DNA from: Zygnema cylindricum | Taxonomy: Eukaryota > Streptophyta > Zygnematophyceae > Zygnematales > Zygnemataceae | Length of the DNA: 64,000 nucleotides | NCBI GenBank assembly: GCA_037447655.1 | Contig: JBBHKE010002290.1 | Location: forward strand, 225,322-289,321 | Direction: 5' to 3' | Shown: one piece after another, positions 54,186 through 64,000 of the stretch | Position numbering within the stretch: the stretch's first letter is position 1 | Layout of the letters: the number at the start of each line of letters is the position of its first letter | Position numbers and translations under genes: made by a program | Notes under the pieces: generated by a model | The model's database searches: none | What the model was told of the DNA's origin: nothing | Seen by the model: only the letters and a program-made list of their open reading frames with translations

Positions 54186-55364
54186 TTAAGCCTCCATTAT
54201 CGTTCGCATTTCATTATTTGCCACGAAGATCCATTGATCCTTTTCCAGGGCTGAAAAGGCTTGTTGTATGGTGACTGGCTCCATTGTGGTTGCAGAAAAT
54301 AGGGCATGTTCCGCCGGTTCACCTCGCAGCCTGTTGCTTTGCCTTCTTCCCCTTGGAAAATCTGAGGCTGGAATAGTTGGATCCGTAAGCTGCCGTCGAG
54401 GAGGAGGAGGAGGAGCTTGCTGTACTGGTTGAAAAACCGGAATGACCGGAGTAAGAATAGAGAAAGAACTTGTGAAAGAGGAAAGAGGAACATTTTTAAA
54501 AATTACATATTCTTGATTTTTGGCATTTTTCTCAAAATCTGTCATGCCAAAAACATTGACCGATTGACTTTCTTCCTTAACCTGAATATTACTAGCAACC
54601 TGAAGAGTTTTCCTGTCTGGGTTGTAAACTCTATAGCCTACTGACTCATCATCATAACCCATAAAAATTCCCGGGACAGATTTTGGATGAAGCTTAGAAA
54701 TAGGAAGATTATCCAAAATAAAACATTTACTACCAAAAACCCGAAAGTGACTTACATTGGGTTTCTTTCCTGTCCACATTTCATAAGGTGTCTTCCCTTT
54801 TACCGCCTTAGTTTCTATTCTATTCCTTATATAAGATGCACAAGAGAAAGCCTCACCCCAAAACTTGAAATCTATCCCTTTATCCAACATCATAGATTTT
54901 GCACTCTCCGTTAAAGTCCGGTTAAGTCTTTCGGATACTCCGTTTTGCTCCGGAGTATAGGGAACTGTGAACTGACGAGATATGCCGTGTTCCCTTAAAT
55001 AATCCGAGAATGCATTCGAAATATATTCTCCCCCGTTGTCGGACCGAAGAGAGAGAATCGGCTTCCCGTGAAGCTTTTCCGCCCACGTCCGGAAATGCTT
55101 GAAGTGAGTGAACACTTCACTCTTCTCCTTCATGAAGTAAACTCGGCTGTACCGCGAGAAGTCATCCGTAAATGTAACTAGAAACCGGCTGCCACTAAGG
55201 GAAGGGACTTTAGACGGTCCCCACACGTCCGAATGAATAATTTGCAGCAAATCCGTAGCCCGATTATCCGCTGTTTGAGGTAGGGGCAGCTTGTGAAGCT
55301 TCCCTAAAGCACAACCATCACATACATGAGAATCTTTTTGTCCTAATATGACCCCGTCTATCAT
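54186..55364 (-). pseudogene. Integrase of D (open C-terminal 392 codons)
   Basis: Minus strand: zinc-domain cysteines CDGCALGK, then HSDVWGP (D), TDDFSRYSRVYF, RSDNGGEYIS (D), YTPEQNGVSERLNRT (E), then GKTPYEMWTGKKPNVSHFRVFGSK and a proline-rich linker before RT. The catalytic triad is kept, but the frame is shifted against the preceding part (break near 55365) and ends in a stop near 54186. Confidence 0.9.
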
Positions 55365-56308
55365 TTTTGTTTCACCATTTTATCAAGTTTTTCGTGATGA
55401 AGATGACCGAGCCTCTTATGCCACAAAACATTTTCCAGAAGAACATTTGAGTATGCAAATTCAATTTCATTAGCCAAGTCCATCCGGTACAACAAGTTTG
55501 GGCCTCTAGTTCTTACCAAGGCTACTCTCCCATCTTTGCTTACTCCTTTCTTTCCATTTTTTTGCAAAATTTCAAATCCTTTCATTTCAGCCACAGAAGT
55601 GGAAAACAAATTTTTCTTAATTTTTGGAATATAGAGAACATCATGTAAGGTTCTCTTTACAATCTGACCATTAATGTCACATGATAACTCCACGCTTCCC
55701 TTTGCCGTAGCCTCCACACCGCTATCATCCGCGCAGTAGATTCAACGAGTCGGAATCGGAGTAAGGGTTTTCAAGTAAGCCTGGTTGCCGCACATGTGGG
55801 AAGAGCACCTGGAGTCCATAATCCATCCATTCTCTTGAGGCCCCTCCATGAGATCTTTTGCAAGGGCAAAGAACTCATCATCTTCCGATTGCGGAAATCT
55901 GACCAAATCATCTTTTTCCCCCAACGATTCGTCTTGTGGCGTCTCATCAAATGCAAGGAACGCCGCATTTTTCACCGGCAGTTTTGGTGCTGACCCATTT
56001 GAAGGTGGTTCCTCTGATCGCACCTTCCACCCCGCACGGTAAATTCTTGTTTCACACGCTTTCATAAATGATGGGCACAGCCGGAAAACATGACCTTGAT
56101 CAAAGCAATAAACACACCTATCATATTGCCTATAAATATGATTGGGGGTGAAGTTCCTATTTCCGGAAAATCCAGCCGGCCTATATGTTTGAGCATTGTA
56201 CGCTTCCGCTGATTTTCCACCATTCAATGCTATCTGAGTTGCCACTTCCTCTAGAATGTAAGCTTCAGCTACACTTATATTCCATCTAGTCTTCTCGAAC
56301 CTTTTCAA
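55365..56308 (-). pseudogene. Knuckle, protease and integrase N-terminus of D
   Basis: Minus strand, same frame as gag: CCHC knuckle CVYCFDQGHVFRLC (about 56125-56084), then the protease site reading WIMDSRCSSHMC, where the catalytic DSG is DSR. A stop near 55742 follows, then VLYIPKIKKNLFSTS and the integrase HLGHLHHEKL stretch (near 55400). The altered active site suggests the protease is dead. Confidence 0.88.
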
Positions 56309-56836
56309 TTATTCCGCGGCTCCTTTATATTCAGCAGAAAGCCCTCTCATTAAAATCATAGCTTGATGATAGGGAGGAAAATTCCCCCCGGAACATGCAT
56401 TTTCCGACAACAAAATCATCAAGCCATTACAATAGGAGTTCATATCACCCCCGGTATACTTATAATCCCAAATTTTCCCAACAGTTATAACCCCATTCTG
56501 CTCACTAGCTAAGACATATGACTCCTGCAAAGCCTTCCATATATCAGATGCTTTAGAGATATTGATATATGTCATGTTCAGATCTTCGGACAAGAGTAGT
56601 TTGAGAACATGCAATGCATCCACATTTTTAATTTCAAAATCAAAATCCGTATCAGGAAGAACAACGGAAATCACATCATACAATCTAACTTGCTTAAGGT
56701 AAGACTTAGTCAAATCCGCCCAAAATAAATATTTTTGGCCATTAAACACCTGGATCCGTGAGGGTGGGCCCGTGACCTGCTGATTTGAGGAAACCAGTGA
56801 CCCAGAGGAGGAAGAAGAAGCACCAGCAGTTGCCAT
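56309..56836 (-). pseudogene. gag of D, one in-frame stop
   Basis: Minus strand. The ATG at 56836 lies 56 bp inside the LTR, so the first 18-19 residues (MATAGASSSSSG...) are LTR-encoded. The primer site codes VTGPPSR. Then follow FNGQKYLFWADL, a capsid-like part, and a TAA at 56309, after which the frame simply continues. The N-terminal VxGPPSR is shared with A and C gag. Confidence 0.88.
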
Positions 56837-57590
56837 AATATTCAGATTACAAAAGAGGAAACTCTCACGGAAACCACAAAAAGACCGACTTCACAATGAA
56901 GCCCCAAGCAAACCAGATTCACACTACGTCTGCAAGTTTGCCACAGTATAAAGAGTATAACAAAGAAACCACATGCAGAATTTCACAGGGTTCTGCCAAA
57001 AGATCACAATGATCTTGCAATTCAAAAGGACACAAAAACTGCTTCGCAGTTTTCCATTCACTGAAATCCTAACTCCAAAATATTCTAAGTCCTACATATA
57101 CAAAGTGAACCTACAGCTGATCTAAACCGTACCACATTAACTGTGGTGTGTCGGTACACTAAACGTTAATCAAACAAAACCCCGCCATCTACCGTACAAG
57201 TATTTACATCAATCCTTAACCCTAGCCGCTGCTAAAATACGCAGTCAAAGTTAGTCCACTGAAATGACGGTGTAAATATTTCTCTTCCAAAAATGACGGC
57301 GAACTCCATCCACCGTCCGCGTATTCATTCATCACTGAAGATAAATCTCCACGTGTAAATTTGGTCCCTCAAGTAAATATGTACTTTGTCAACCAACTCA
57401 ACCAAGCTTGACTTCCCCACGGACCGACACGTGTGCATACAGAGTACCAAATCTGTGAACTCCCTTTGGAGTTACATACCACACCACATTTGTCTACGTC
57501 TACTCATTCTATACACAAAAACTGGCTATGTCTAGACTCTCTTTCTCACACACGAGATATAGAGAGGACTAAAGGTTTCCAAAACCAACA
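56781..57590 (-). repeat. 5' LTR of D
   Basis: 810 bp. The plus strand starts TGATTTGAGG and ends AAAACCAACA. No tRNA-like unit or AGGG hairpin array of the A, B, C kind was seen here. Confidence 0.85.
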
Positions 57591-58063
57591 TGTTCTTCTT
57601 ATATTCATCTTGTTATAACCCTTACATATTTGCATTATTTTTTTAATCATCTATTTTCATATCGTAATGGGTGTATTCTTTATATTTGGATTCTTATATG
57701 AATACATTCTCTTTACTTTTCTTCTTATTTGTAAAAAAACTTTTTATACTCACCTAATAAAAACGTCTTTTGTTCATTTTCATATATGTAAGTACTTCTA
57801 ATTATATGCTTCTTATAGGAGTATAATTATTGGACGCCATAATAAAAGACAAAAAGAGTCAAAGCATTTAGGAATTGTGTGATCGAGTGATAATTTCATT
57901 TTGAAACGAGATCCTTTTATACAAAGTGACAAAATGCTAATTATTGTGGATAGTACTGTACTACGCCACACAAATAGATTTGGGCGGCTACACAGACCAA
58001 ATCTATTACAAAAAGTTGACCAACGAAAAGAAAAAGAAAGAATAAGACCAAACGTACAATTAC
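57591..58063. other. No supported gene
   Basis: AT-rich sequence with short chance frames. Confidence 0.5.
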
Positions 58064-58253
58064 GAGATCGCACTTGAATAAGTGGAGTATGGTCATGTTC
58101 ACGTAGGAAAAAAAAGACTAAAGTGGACGAGACCGCACTTGAATAAGTGGAGCACGGTCATGTTGACTTAGGACAAAAGAGACTAAGTGGACGACGAACT
58201 AACAAGTAGAATACGGTCGAGTACACTTAGGACAAAATATGCTAAAGTGGACG
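58064..58253. repeat. Three tandem units of about 64 bp
   Basis: Units start at 58064, 58129 and 58193, each with a GGTC core and ending AAGTGGACG; the third is more diverged. Confidence 0.85.
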
Positions 58254-58939
58254 TACTTATTCAAGAGAGAAAAACACAACGTGAAATTACCCTTACCACT
58301 TCTATTATATTCTTGCTAAATTTCCAATCCAGAAATAATTGTTGATTGTTCATCCAAATTATTATTGCCACTTGCAATGGTTTGGACGGAACTAGCCAGT
58401 CATGGTACTACTTCAAGTATTTTCCTCACTTGTCGTATCTTATTGGATGTGAAATTTACAAGGTATTTTTGGATGATTGTGATTAATTTGCAATGACGTG
58501 TTTACAAAATGTTGCAAAGATAAGCTGGATCATGTCCGCATTTCCTTAATAGGTTGTTAATTAAAATTCTTATAATCTGTTTTGTGAAGTCCAATTTTCA
58601 ATGGAATCAACGGCATCATCGACCTGGAAACATGTGAAAATAGTCTAAAAATGTAATGAAATAGGTTTTCTATCCGTTCAAGAATTTTATGATGATTATT
58701 CCTGGGCGGCTCAAAAGGTCCTACGTGGTACCAATCGCAATCTAACACCTCATTCACTGGCACGACCTGATGGAAGGGTGCTACAAATTTTACTCCCAGT
58801 AAACGTGTTCGTACGATTACTGGGAACGCCTGATGGAAGGTTACCCTTATGAACGCTAAATTACGTAGATGTGCAAAATCTGTCAGTCCGTATAGTTTGA
58901 CGTCATTATGACGTTAGTATTATTTGTCGTGCTGAATGT
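58254..58939. other. No supported gene
   Basis: No domain or repeat recognised. Confidence 0.5.
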
Positions 58940-59300
58940 CAGTTAACGTTCACACTGACGACAATGCTGTGTTATGCGAACGGATTTTTTTCGATGTGAT
59001 TGATTTTTTGTTTAGTGCGATATCACGTGCGAGCGCGATTCAATTAAATCATTATTTATACCTATTTAATTATAAAAGTACAAATCTGCACGGTCGGATG
59101 TCGTCCGTATTCCACACTATTTAAACAAACCTATATTATAATTTTTCACGCTATTTAAACTTTACCTTAAATAGTAAAATTAAAATTTTAGAATCATTTA
59201 CTCTATTTAAGGTGATAAAGTCGAAATTTAGGGCGACTGAATTACTTTTTTTTACTCTAATTTTGTCTTTACTCTAATTACGATTCGCGGTGTACTGTAC
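58940..59300 (+). repeat. Dispersed repeat R, copy 2
   Basis: Ordered matches to 15372-15745 over most of its length, ending near CGATTCGCGGTGTACT. Confidence 0.65.
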
Positions 59301-59744
59301 TATGTATTTTGGTGAACATTTTCCGTAATAATTTGCAGAGCGTTCCAAACCTCCAATATGCGAAAATGAAATTGCCACTTAGAAATGTGACGGTTGTAGG
59401 CGTGGGTAAAACTTGTCACGGTTGTAGACAGACTACAAAGTTGCGACAATTGGTGACGTCCATGACCGTCTATAAAAATAGCGACGGTTGTAGACATCTA
59501 CACCGCGAATCGTTATTAGTGTCAAAGTTTAATTAGAGTTGAGAAAAAGATATCGTTATTAATGTTAATTAGGAATTTGAATTTTTTTTTAAAAAAGGTG
59601 TATTTTAATTTTGGCGTTAATGCTCATTTGGGAGTTGTAAAAAAAGAATAATCGCCGGACAATTGTATACATTAATATATGTATTATACAAAATATTATA
59701 AAACATACGCCGTCGCAAAATTTAAATAGCTGTACATTTCAGAC

Positions 59745-60055
59745 TAATTTACGGCAGTTGTGCGACCAGATTGAATCCTTTTTTTTTAGCACACGTTCCT
59801 ATGCATGCGCGCCTGATTTAATTCATTTTTTATTTTTTTTTTACTTGAAAATATACATTTATGTACGGTCTGACATCGAATGTACACCACACTATTTATA
59901 TCTTATTGTACTTTCGTTCTTTACACTAGTTTTTACCGTACCTTAATTGACGTAAAGGACAAATTTAAATCATGTATACTATTTAAAAAAAAACCAAAAT
60001 TGCAAGAACCCAAACTAGAGTTAGATAGTCTAATAACGATTCGCGGTGTAGTTTT
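59745..60055 (+). repeat. Dispersed repeat R, copy 3, diverged
   Basis: Shares the order TTGTGCGACCAGATTGAATC, TACGGTCTGACATCG, CACACTATTTAT and CGATTCGCGGTGTAG with copy 2, so it may be a local duplication. Confidence 0.5.
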
Positions 60056-61858
60056 TTGTAACATTGTAGATGTTTAGGGTTTTGTGACATTGTGACAACA
60101 TGCTCATTCGTGACAGCATCGACGTTACTAAATTCAAAACTTTCCGCCATGGCTTCCCGATTTTGTTATCGAGTCTTTTCTCACTTGACATGCCATCAAA
60201 CTACGCCCGAAGGAAGTCAAAGAAAATGCTTTTCAAAAACTTTGTCATTTAATACTTGTATTGTCGTGTTTCGTTCCTATAAGTGTGATAAGAGCAGAAG
60301 TGTGAGAGGCGACGGCGACGTAGACTTTTTAAAAGGACCCACAAATAGACGTAGAGGATTGAGACCCCTACAATAATTTTATTATGCATGGACATTTTAC
60401 TATTTATTTTTTCATCTGATACTTTCACTAAAATGACCTCACGAGGTGATTTTGATTAAAAAAAAATGATGATCTGGAATTGCGTGCCCTTGGGTCAAAA
60501 AGAGGAAAACGCCGAAATGAGTATAAACGATGACCAAATTGGAAGACATTTGAAGTATTAAAATGACATTTGTTGCGTTGTGGTTTTTACATTTTTTCCT
60601 TACGGCAAAAAAATATTATATCTGTGCGAACTAAATTTTATAGGAAGACAATGACGTCTATCATTACCTCCCCATCAACATCCTCCTATTTGCCTCTCTT
60701 TTTCCTCTCTATGAGGGAAAAAAAGAGGGAGGGAGAGAGTGAGAGAGGAGACAAGAGAGAGGATCAGTGGAGGAACGACGAAGGGGATAAAAGAAAGGGG
60801 GGAGGGAGAAGATGTGAGAGAGGAAAGGGGATGTTGGAATATTGTTTTGATCGACGAATTAGACACAATTTGCTTGAAGTATGTTATATTTCAATTTATT
60901 GCGTCAATTTAGGAATCATTTTGTGTCAAATGTTGTTTCGTGCGTAGTGGTGCGGCGCACATGCGGATTCCTTTCTACTTGGATTTATTTAGAAGGTAAC
61001 TTGTCTAGCCTTTCCATGTGTCTTATTCGTTAATCATGGATAAGTAAAGGTCCAATCATGGTAAAATCTGTCGTATTTTGGTTATTCGATGAGTTATTGT
61101 AAGACTAAACCTAGTGATGTTTTGTTATGAGATTGTTACATAAGGTTTAGAAAAAAAAAGACAATGTTTACTTTATATTAGTGAGAAAATACCAAACTAT
61201 CATATGTGCATTTCATCAGTGTTTTGCTTATGGAGATGCTTTGAGTGTAAGGCAATAGCCACGTAAAAAACCAGACATTAGTTAGTATCACCATAGTGTG
61301 ACGTCGGAAATAACTTCGTGACCTAGTGTAATGTGAGACGTTGGTCGAACATTCGGGTACGAAACTTTATCACCGTCGAGCTTTTACAATATGCAATTAT
61401 TTTCTCTTGATATGTTATAACACACAATTTTTTATTTGTTGCCTTCAAAAGTAGGTCACCGTCTACAATTATACCAACCAATTACTTTGAATTTTTTAAC
61501 TTGAAATATGTTGATGTGTTTTTTGATTTTTTGTTACCGTAAAATTCGAGAAAGTATAAACATTATTATACAAAATGGTAAAATTGAAAAAAAAATATAG
61601 ATTACAAGAGTCACAAGAATGTAAGCTAGGTCGAAAATAGAAACAAACAGATAAACAGTAACAAAAACAAAAAAATTAAAACAAAAACTACAAAAGATGA
61701 CTGCGTACAATGAGATAAAACCAATAGTAGGAGTTTTTTGGTAACCCGAGCAAGCGACAATCCACAACCACATAAATGATAGATGTGGACCGGGTCTCTT
61801 AATGGAAATCTAGAAGACCCCTTATGCCATTTGCCAATTTGCTTTGTCGAATGAAGGT
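60056..61858. other. No supported gene
   Basis: A GA-rich stretch (about 60715-60830) and AT-rich sequence; chance frames only. Confidence 0.5.
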
Positions 61859-62430
61859 TGTTACGATTCATTGAAAGAATCGTACGCGCGCGGAATCAGT
61901 TCGATTTCGCAAAGTACCGTACCTTCCAGAATTTACCGAAAGTACTCATACGTACGTTTCGATAAAGTTCTATTCGTTTCGCGAAATATATTTTTCGTTT
62001 CGTTTCGCGTCTAGAATTGTGTTACGTCTAATATAGTACGATAGTACATTTAGATTTGTGTAGTACTTTCGTTTTGGTTTGTCGTTTTGCTATGTTTCAG
62101 CCCTTAGTGAGAATTAGAGTTTTCTAGTCTAATCTGCGGACAGGTGGCAGATTTCTGGAGGCTTCTTGGCGGCGCACGCTCACACGTGTCACGCCATGGC
62201 TGGTATTGTATTTAAGGGATACCATGACTGTGTGTTAATTTATCAATGAGGAATTGGAGGATTATATGGAGTAATAGAAGAGATAGAAAAAGATTGTAAT
62301 TTCAGTTTTATATTAATGTGAGAATTTTTTGAAATGTCTCTTCAATGTTGATTTAATGTTTTATAATCTGAATGCTTCTGCTGCTATAAGTGTTTGTAAG
62401 TGAGCTCAGAGTTTATTATCGATCCTTTCA
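61859..62430 (+). repeat. 5' LTR of E
   Basis: TGTTACGATT to CCTTTCA, 572 bp, with a TATTTAAGG TATA-like site near 62210. The start is inferred from the TG terminus; the end is fixed by the primer site. Confidence 0.75.
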
Positions 62431-62432
62431 TT

Positions 62433-62444
62433 TGGTATCGGAGC
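62433..62444 (+). promoter_or_regulatory. Primer-binding site of E
   Basis: TGGTATCGGAGC, one base from the complement of the plant initiator tRNA-Met 3' end (recalled). This is the ordinary site type, unlike family A. Confidence 0.85.
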
Positions 62445-62466
62445 GGGTAGAGCTCCATTGTAGTGT

Positions 62467-63760
62467 ATGGGAAGGAACAAAAAGAAGTCCCCTTTCACTC
62501 CCTCCTCTTCAGCTACCCCTGTTTCAAATTTTTGGGAAAATTTGCCGACCCCCGAGGATCCTCCTAAAGAAGAGAGAGAGTTCAGTTTTACCGGAGCCGC
62601 ATTTGAGTCATCATTCCCCACGGGTTCATTTGATCAAAATAGAGGTGTCGGTGGCTCGATGTCCGAAAATCAAATGCGAGAGTATTTGGAGAATTTTATG
62701 CGTCGGATTGATGAGAAATTCTCGGTCGTGGATAAGAGGTTTGATGAATTAGCTCACGGTGAGCCGGATCCCGATCTGATGGAGGAGATTCCGATGATAG
62801 TGATGAGGAGGCAAAGAAAGTGAAAGATAAGAGGGGGAAACTTAAGCTTGATGACGATTCCGATTTAGAAGAAGATAGTCAAGGAGGAGTGGAAATGTTC
62901 AGATGCCTGGAAAGACCGTCGTATTCAATTGATCGAATTACCCTTCGTGGAAGAAATATATTCGAGCTCAATTGATTTTGAGAGGCCTTTGGAAGGTCGT
63001 AAATGGAGAAGAGAAAATGCTGATCGGAGATGCGAAGGCTTGTCGTTTGTGGAGGCGAAAGAATCGTGCGGCTATCACCAGATTAATGCAAACGTGTTCA
63101 GTGTCCGTGCATGATCATTTCCTCACGCATAGCACTGCACACGGATGTTGGAAGAAGTTGGAATCCCAATTTGAGAGGTGAATCCAAAACAAAGGGCAAT
63201 ACATGTTTTCCGATTTCATGCAATTTAGAATGAAATCCAACGAATCTTTTGACTATGCCGTGAAGAGATTCAATATTATTGTGGAGCAACTTTTTAACAA
63301 TGGGAGAGTGATCACGGAGGAGGACAAAGTAACCGGATTTTTGAATGCATTACCGGATAAGTGGATCCACCTCAAGGAGATTTTACTTGCGAGGGAAAAT
63401 AACACCTACGAGTTTATTGTGAATTATTTAAAGATGGTGGAGAGTAATCGTGTTAGCTCTTCAAAGGGCTCATTGGGCACGGGATCCTTGAATGTGACTG
63501 CTCCAAAATTCGCGAACTTTCATTATTTTGGTGGAAGAGGGGGAGGAAAAGGATAAGGTCCGAGAGGTCATGGAAAATGGCTTGATAGGGGCGGGAATCT
63601 CATATTTCGGTCCGCCCAAAATGATAGTAGCAACGTCTTATGGTTCCGTTGCAATCGGCCTGGCCATATTTCGGCCTCTTATCCAAAAAAGGAGAGAGAA
63701 TGCATCAATTGTGGGAAACAAGGCCATACGAGCCAGCAATGCTACTCTAAATTAAGTACC
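62467..63760 (+). pseudogene. gag of E, frameshifted
   Basis: The ATG at 62467 opens a polar N-terminus (MGRNKKKSPFTPSS). Shifts at about 62823 and 62940 lead to a UBN2-type gag (63203-63556: FRMKSNESFDYAVKRFNIIVEQL, FLNALPDKW). A further frame carries knuckles: a damaged first one (CNRPGHISASYP, last Cys lost) and CINCGKQGHTSQQC, near 63650-63735. Confidence 0.83.
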
Positions 63761-64000
63761 GGAGGAATAAGAGGCGGTCGCAGTTTTGGCGGTCGCGGCC
63801 GCCCACGTGACAACCGTCGTGGTCGTGGACGTTATGGCGGCCATGGCGGAAGCCATGGAAACTTTGTTGACTTGGGAAATTTCGAAGGACGCGAAGGAGG
63901 ACAAACGTTCACTTGTCTTCACCTCACTATTGATTCACCAAGTGACGCACGCGATGACGCACAAGAAAAGGAATGGATAATTGACACGGGGGCGTCTCAC
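63761..64000 (+). pseudogene. Start of the E protease region
   Basis: A glycine- and arginine-rich stretch (GGRGRPRDNRRGRGR), then, at the very end of the window, EWIIDTGASH, the retropepsin active site. The rest is outside. Confidence 0.8.

Larger units (their letters stand above)
45396..57590 (-). mobile_element. Copia retrotransposon D (minus), hosting element A2
   Basis: The 5' LTR is at 57590-56781, the coding part 56836-52760, and the 3' LTR runs from 52685 to 45396 with A2 inserted in it. Without A2 the 3' LTR is about 835 bp against 810 bp for the 5' LTR. The gag start codon lies in the LTR and the primer site (GGTCACGGGCCCACC, minus strand) is a relative of the A site. No matching target duplication was found (TGTTC at right, TCTCT at left). 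The coding part has several lesions. Confidence 0.85.
61859..64000 (+). mobile_element. Copia retrotransposon E, 5' part
   Basis: A 5' LTR (61859-62430), a primer site and a decayed gag, ending at the protease active site at the window edge. It differs from A to D and resembles F in gag wording. Confidence 0.85.

Noticed and set aside
60570-60947. 125-codon frame at 60.6 kb
   Set aside because: Its middle is a GA-rich low-complexity stretch and the rest has no recognisable domain.

Overview
The window looks like nuclear DNA of a land plant or close streptophyte relative, and it is almost entirely nested LTR retrotransposons. Three things point to plants. A legume-lectin-type pseudogene lies at 44.5-45.15 kb. 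The Copia primer-binding sites match, from memory, the anticodon arm or 3' end of the plant initiator tRNA-Met. The Pol regions are of plant Copia and Gypsy type. No intact host gene, rRNA gene, canonical tRNA gene or CRISPR array was seen.

Layout. 1-3.6 kb: minus-strand Ty3/Gypsy remnant. 3.7-4.5 and 10.95-12.1 kb: one unrecognised minus-strand reading frame, split by Copia element A1 (4516-10950, TSD gtgcc). 13.4-14.3 kb: decayed Copia integrase. 17.1-23.6 kb: a rearranged family A Copia (A3) with a tandem 1150-bp chimeric LTR of families A and B. 26.05-33.3 kb: a decayed retroelement with gag, two zinc knuckles and an aspartic protease, followed in frame by a DNA cytosine-5 methyltransferase domain. 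It is split by a small non-autonomous Copia-like element C (27981-32199, TSD gagcg) and cut off by a family B LTR at 33312. 34.0-34.24 kb: assembly gap. 34.24-36.6 kb: decayed Copia. 37.35-44.28 kb: Copia F, with a 1.08-kb LTR-like insertion in its gag. 45.4-57.6 kb: minus-strand Copia D, whose 3' LTR contains the young Copia A2 (45844-52293, TSD tttac). 57.6-61.9 kb: gene-poor repeats. 61.86 kb to the end: 5' part of Copia E.

The main novelty is in the LTRs of families A, B and C. (i) The U3 part carries an antisense tRNA-like unit with A box, B box and, in most copies, a nearby T-run, which looks like a Pol III gene opposed to the Pol II transcript. (ii) Downstream of the TATA-like box is an array of short hairpins with AGGG-type loops. 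Their stems change compensatorily between families, so the array would form the 5' end of the RNA. (iii) In A, C and D the gag start codon lies inside the 5' LTR. The primer-binding site matches the anticodon arm of initiator tRNA-Met, sits inside the gag frame, and encodes part of a V-x-G-P-P-S-R motif.

A1 and A2 are nearly intact and their paired LTRs are almost identical, which suggests recent activity. The retroelement-borne methyltransferase is the second major point of interest. All assignments come from reading motifs; no database search was run.
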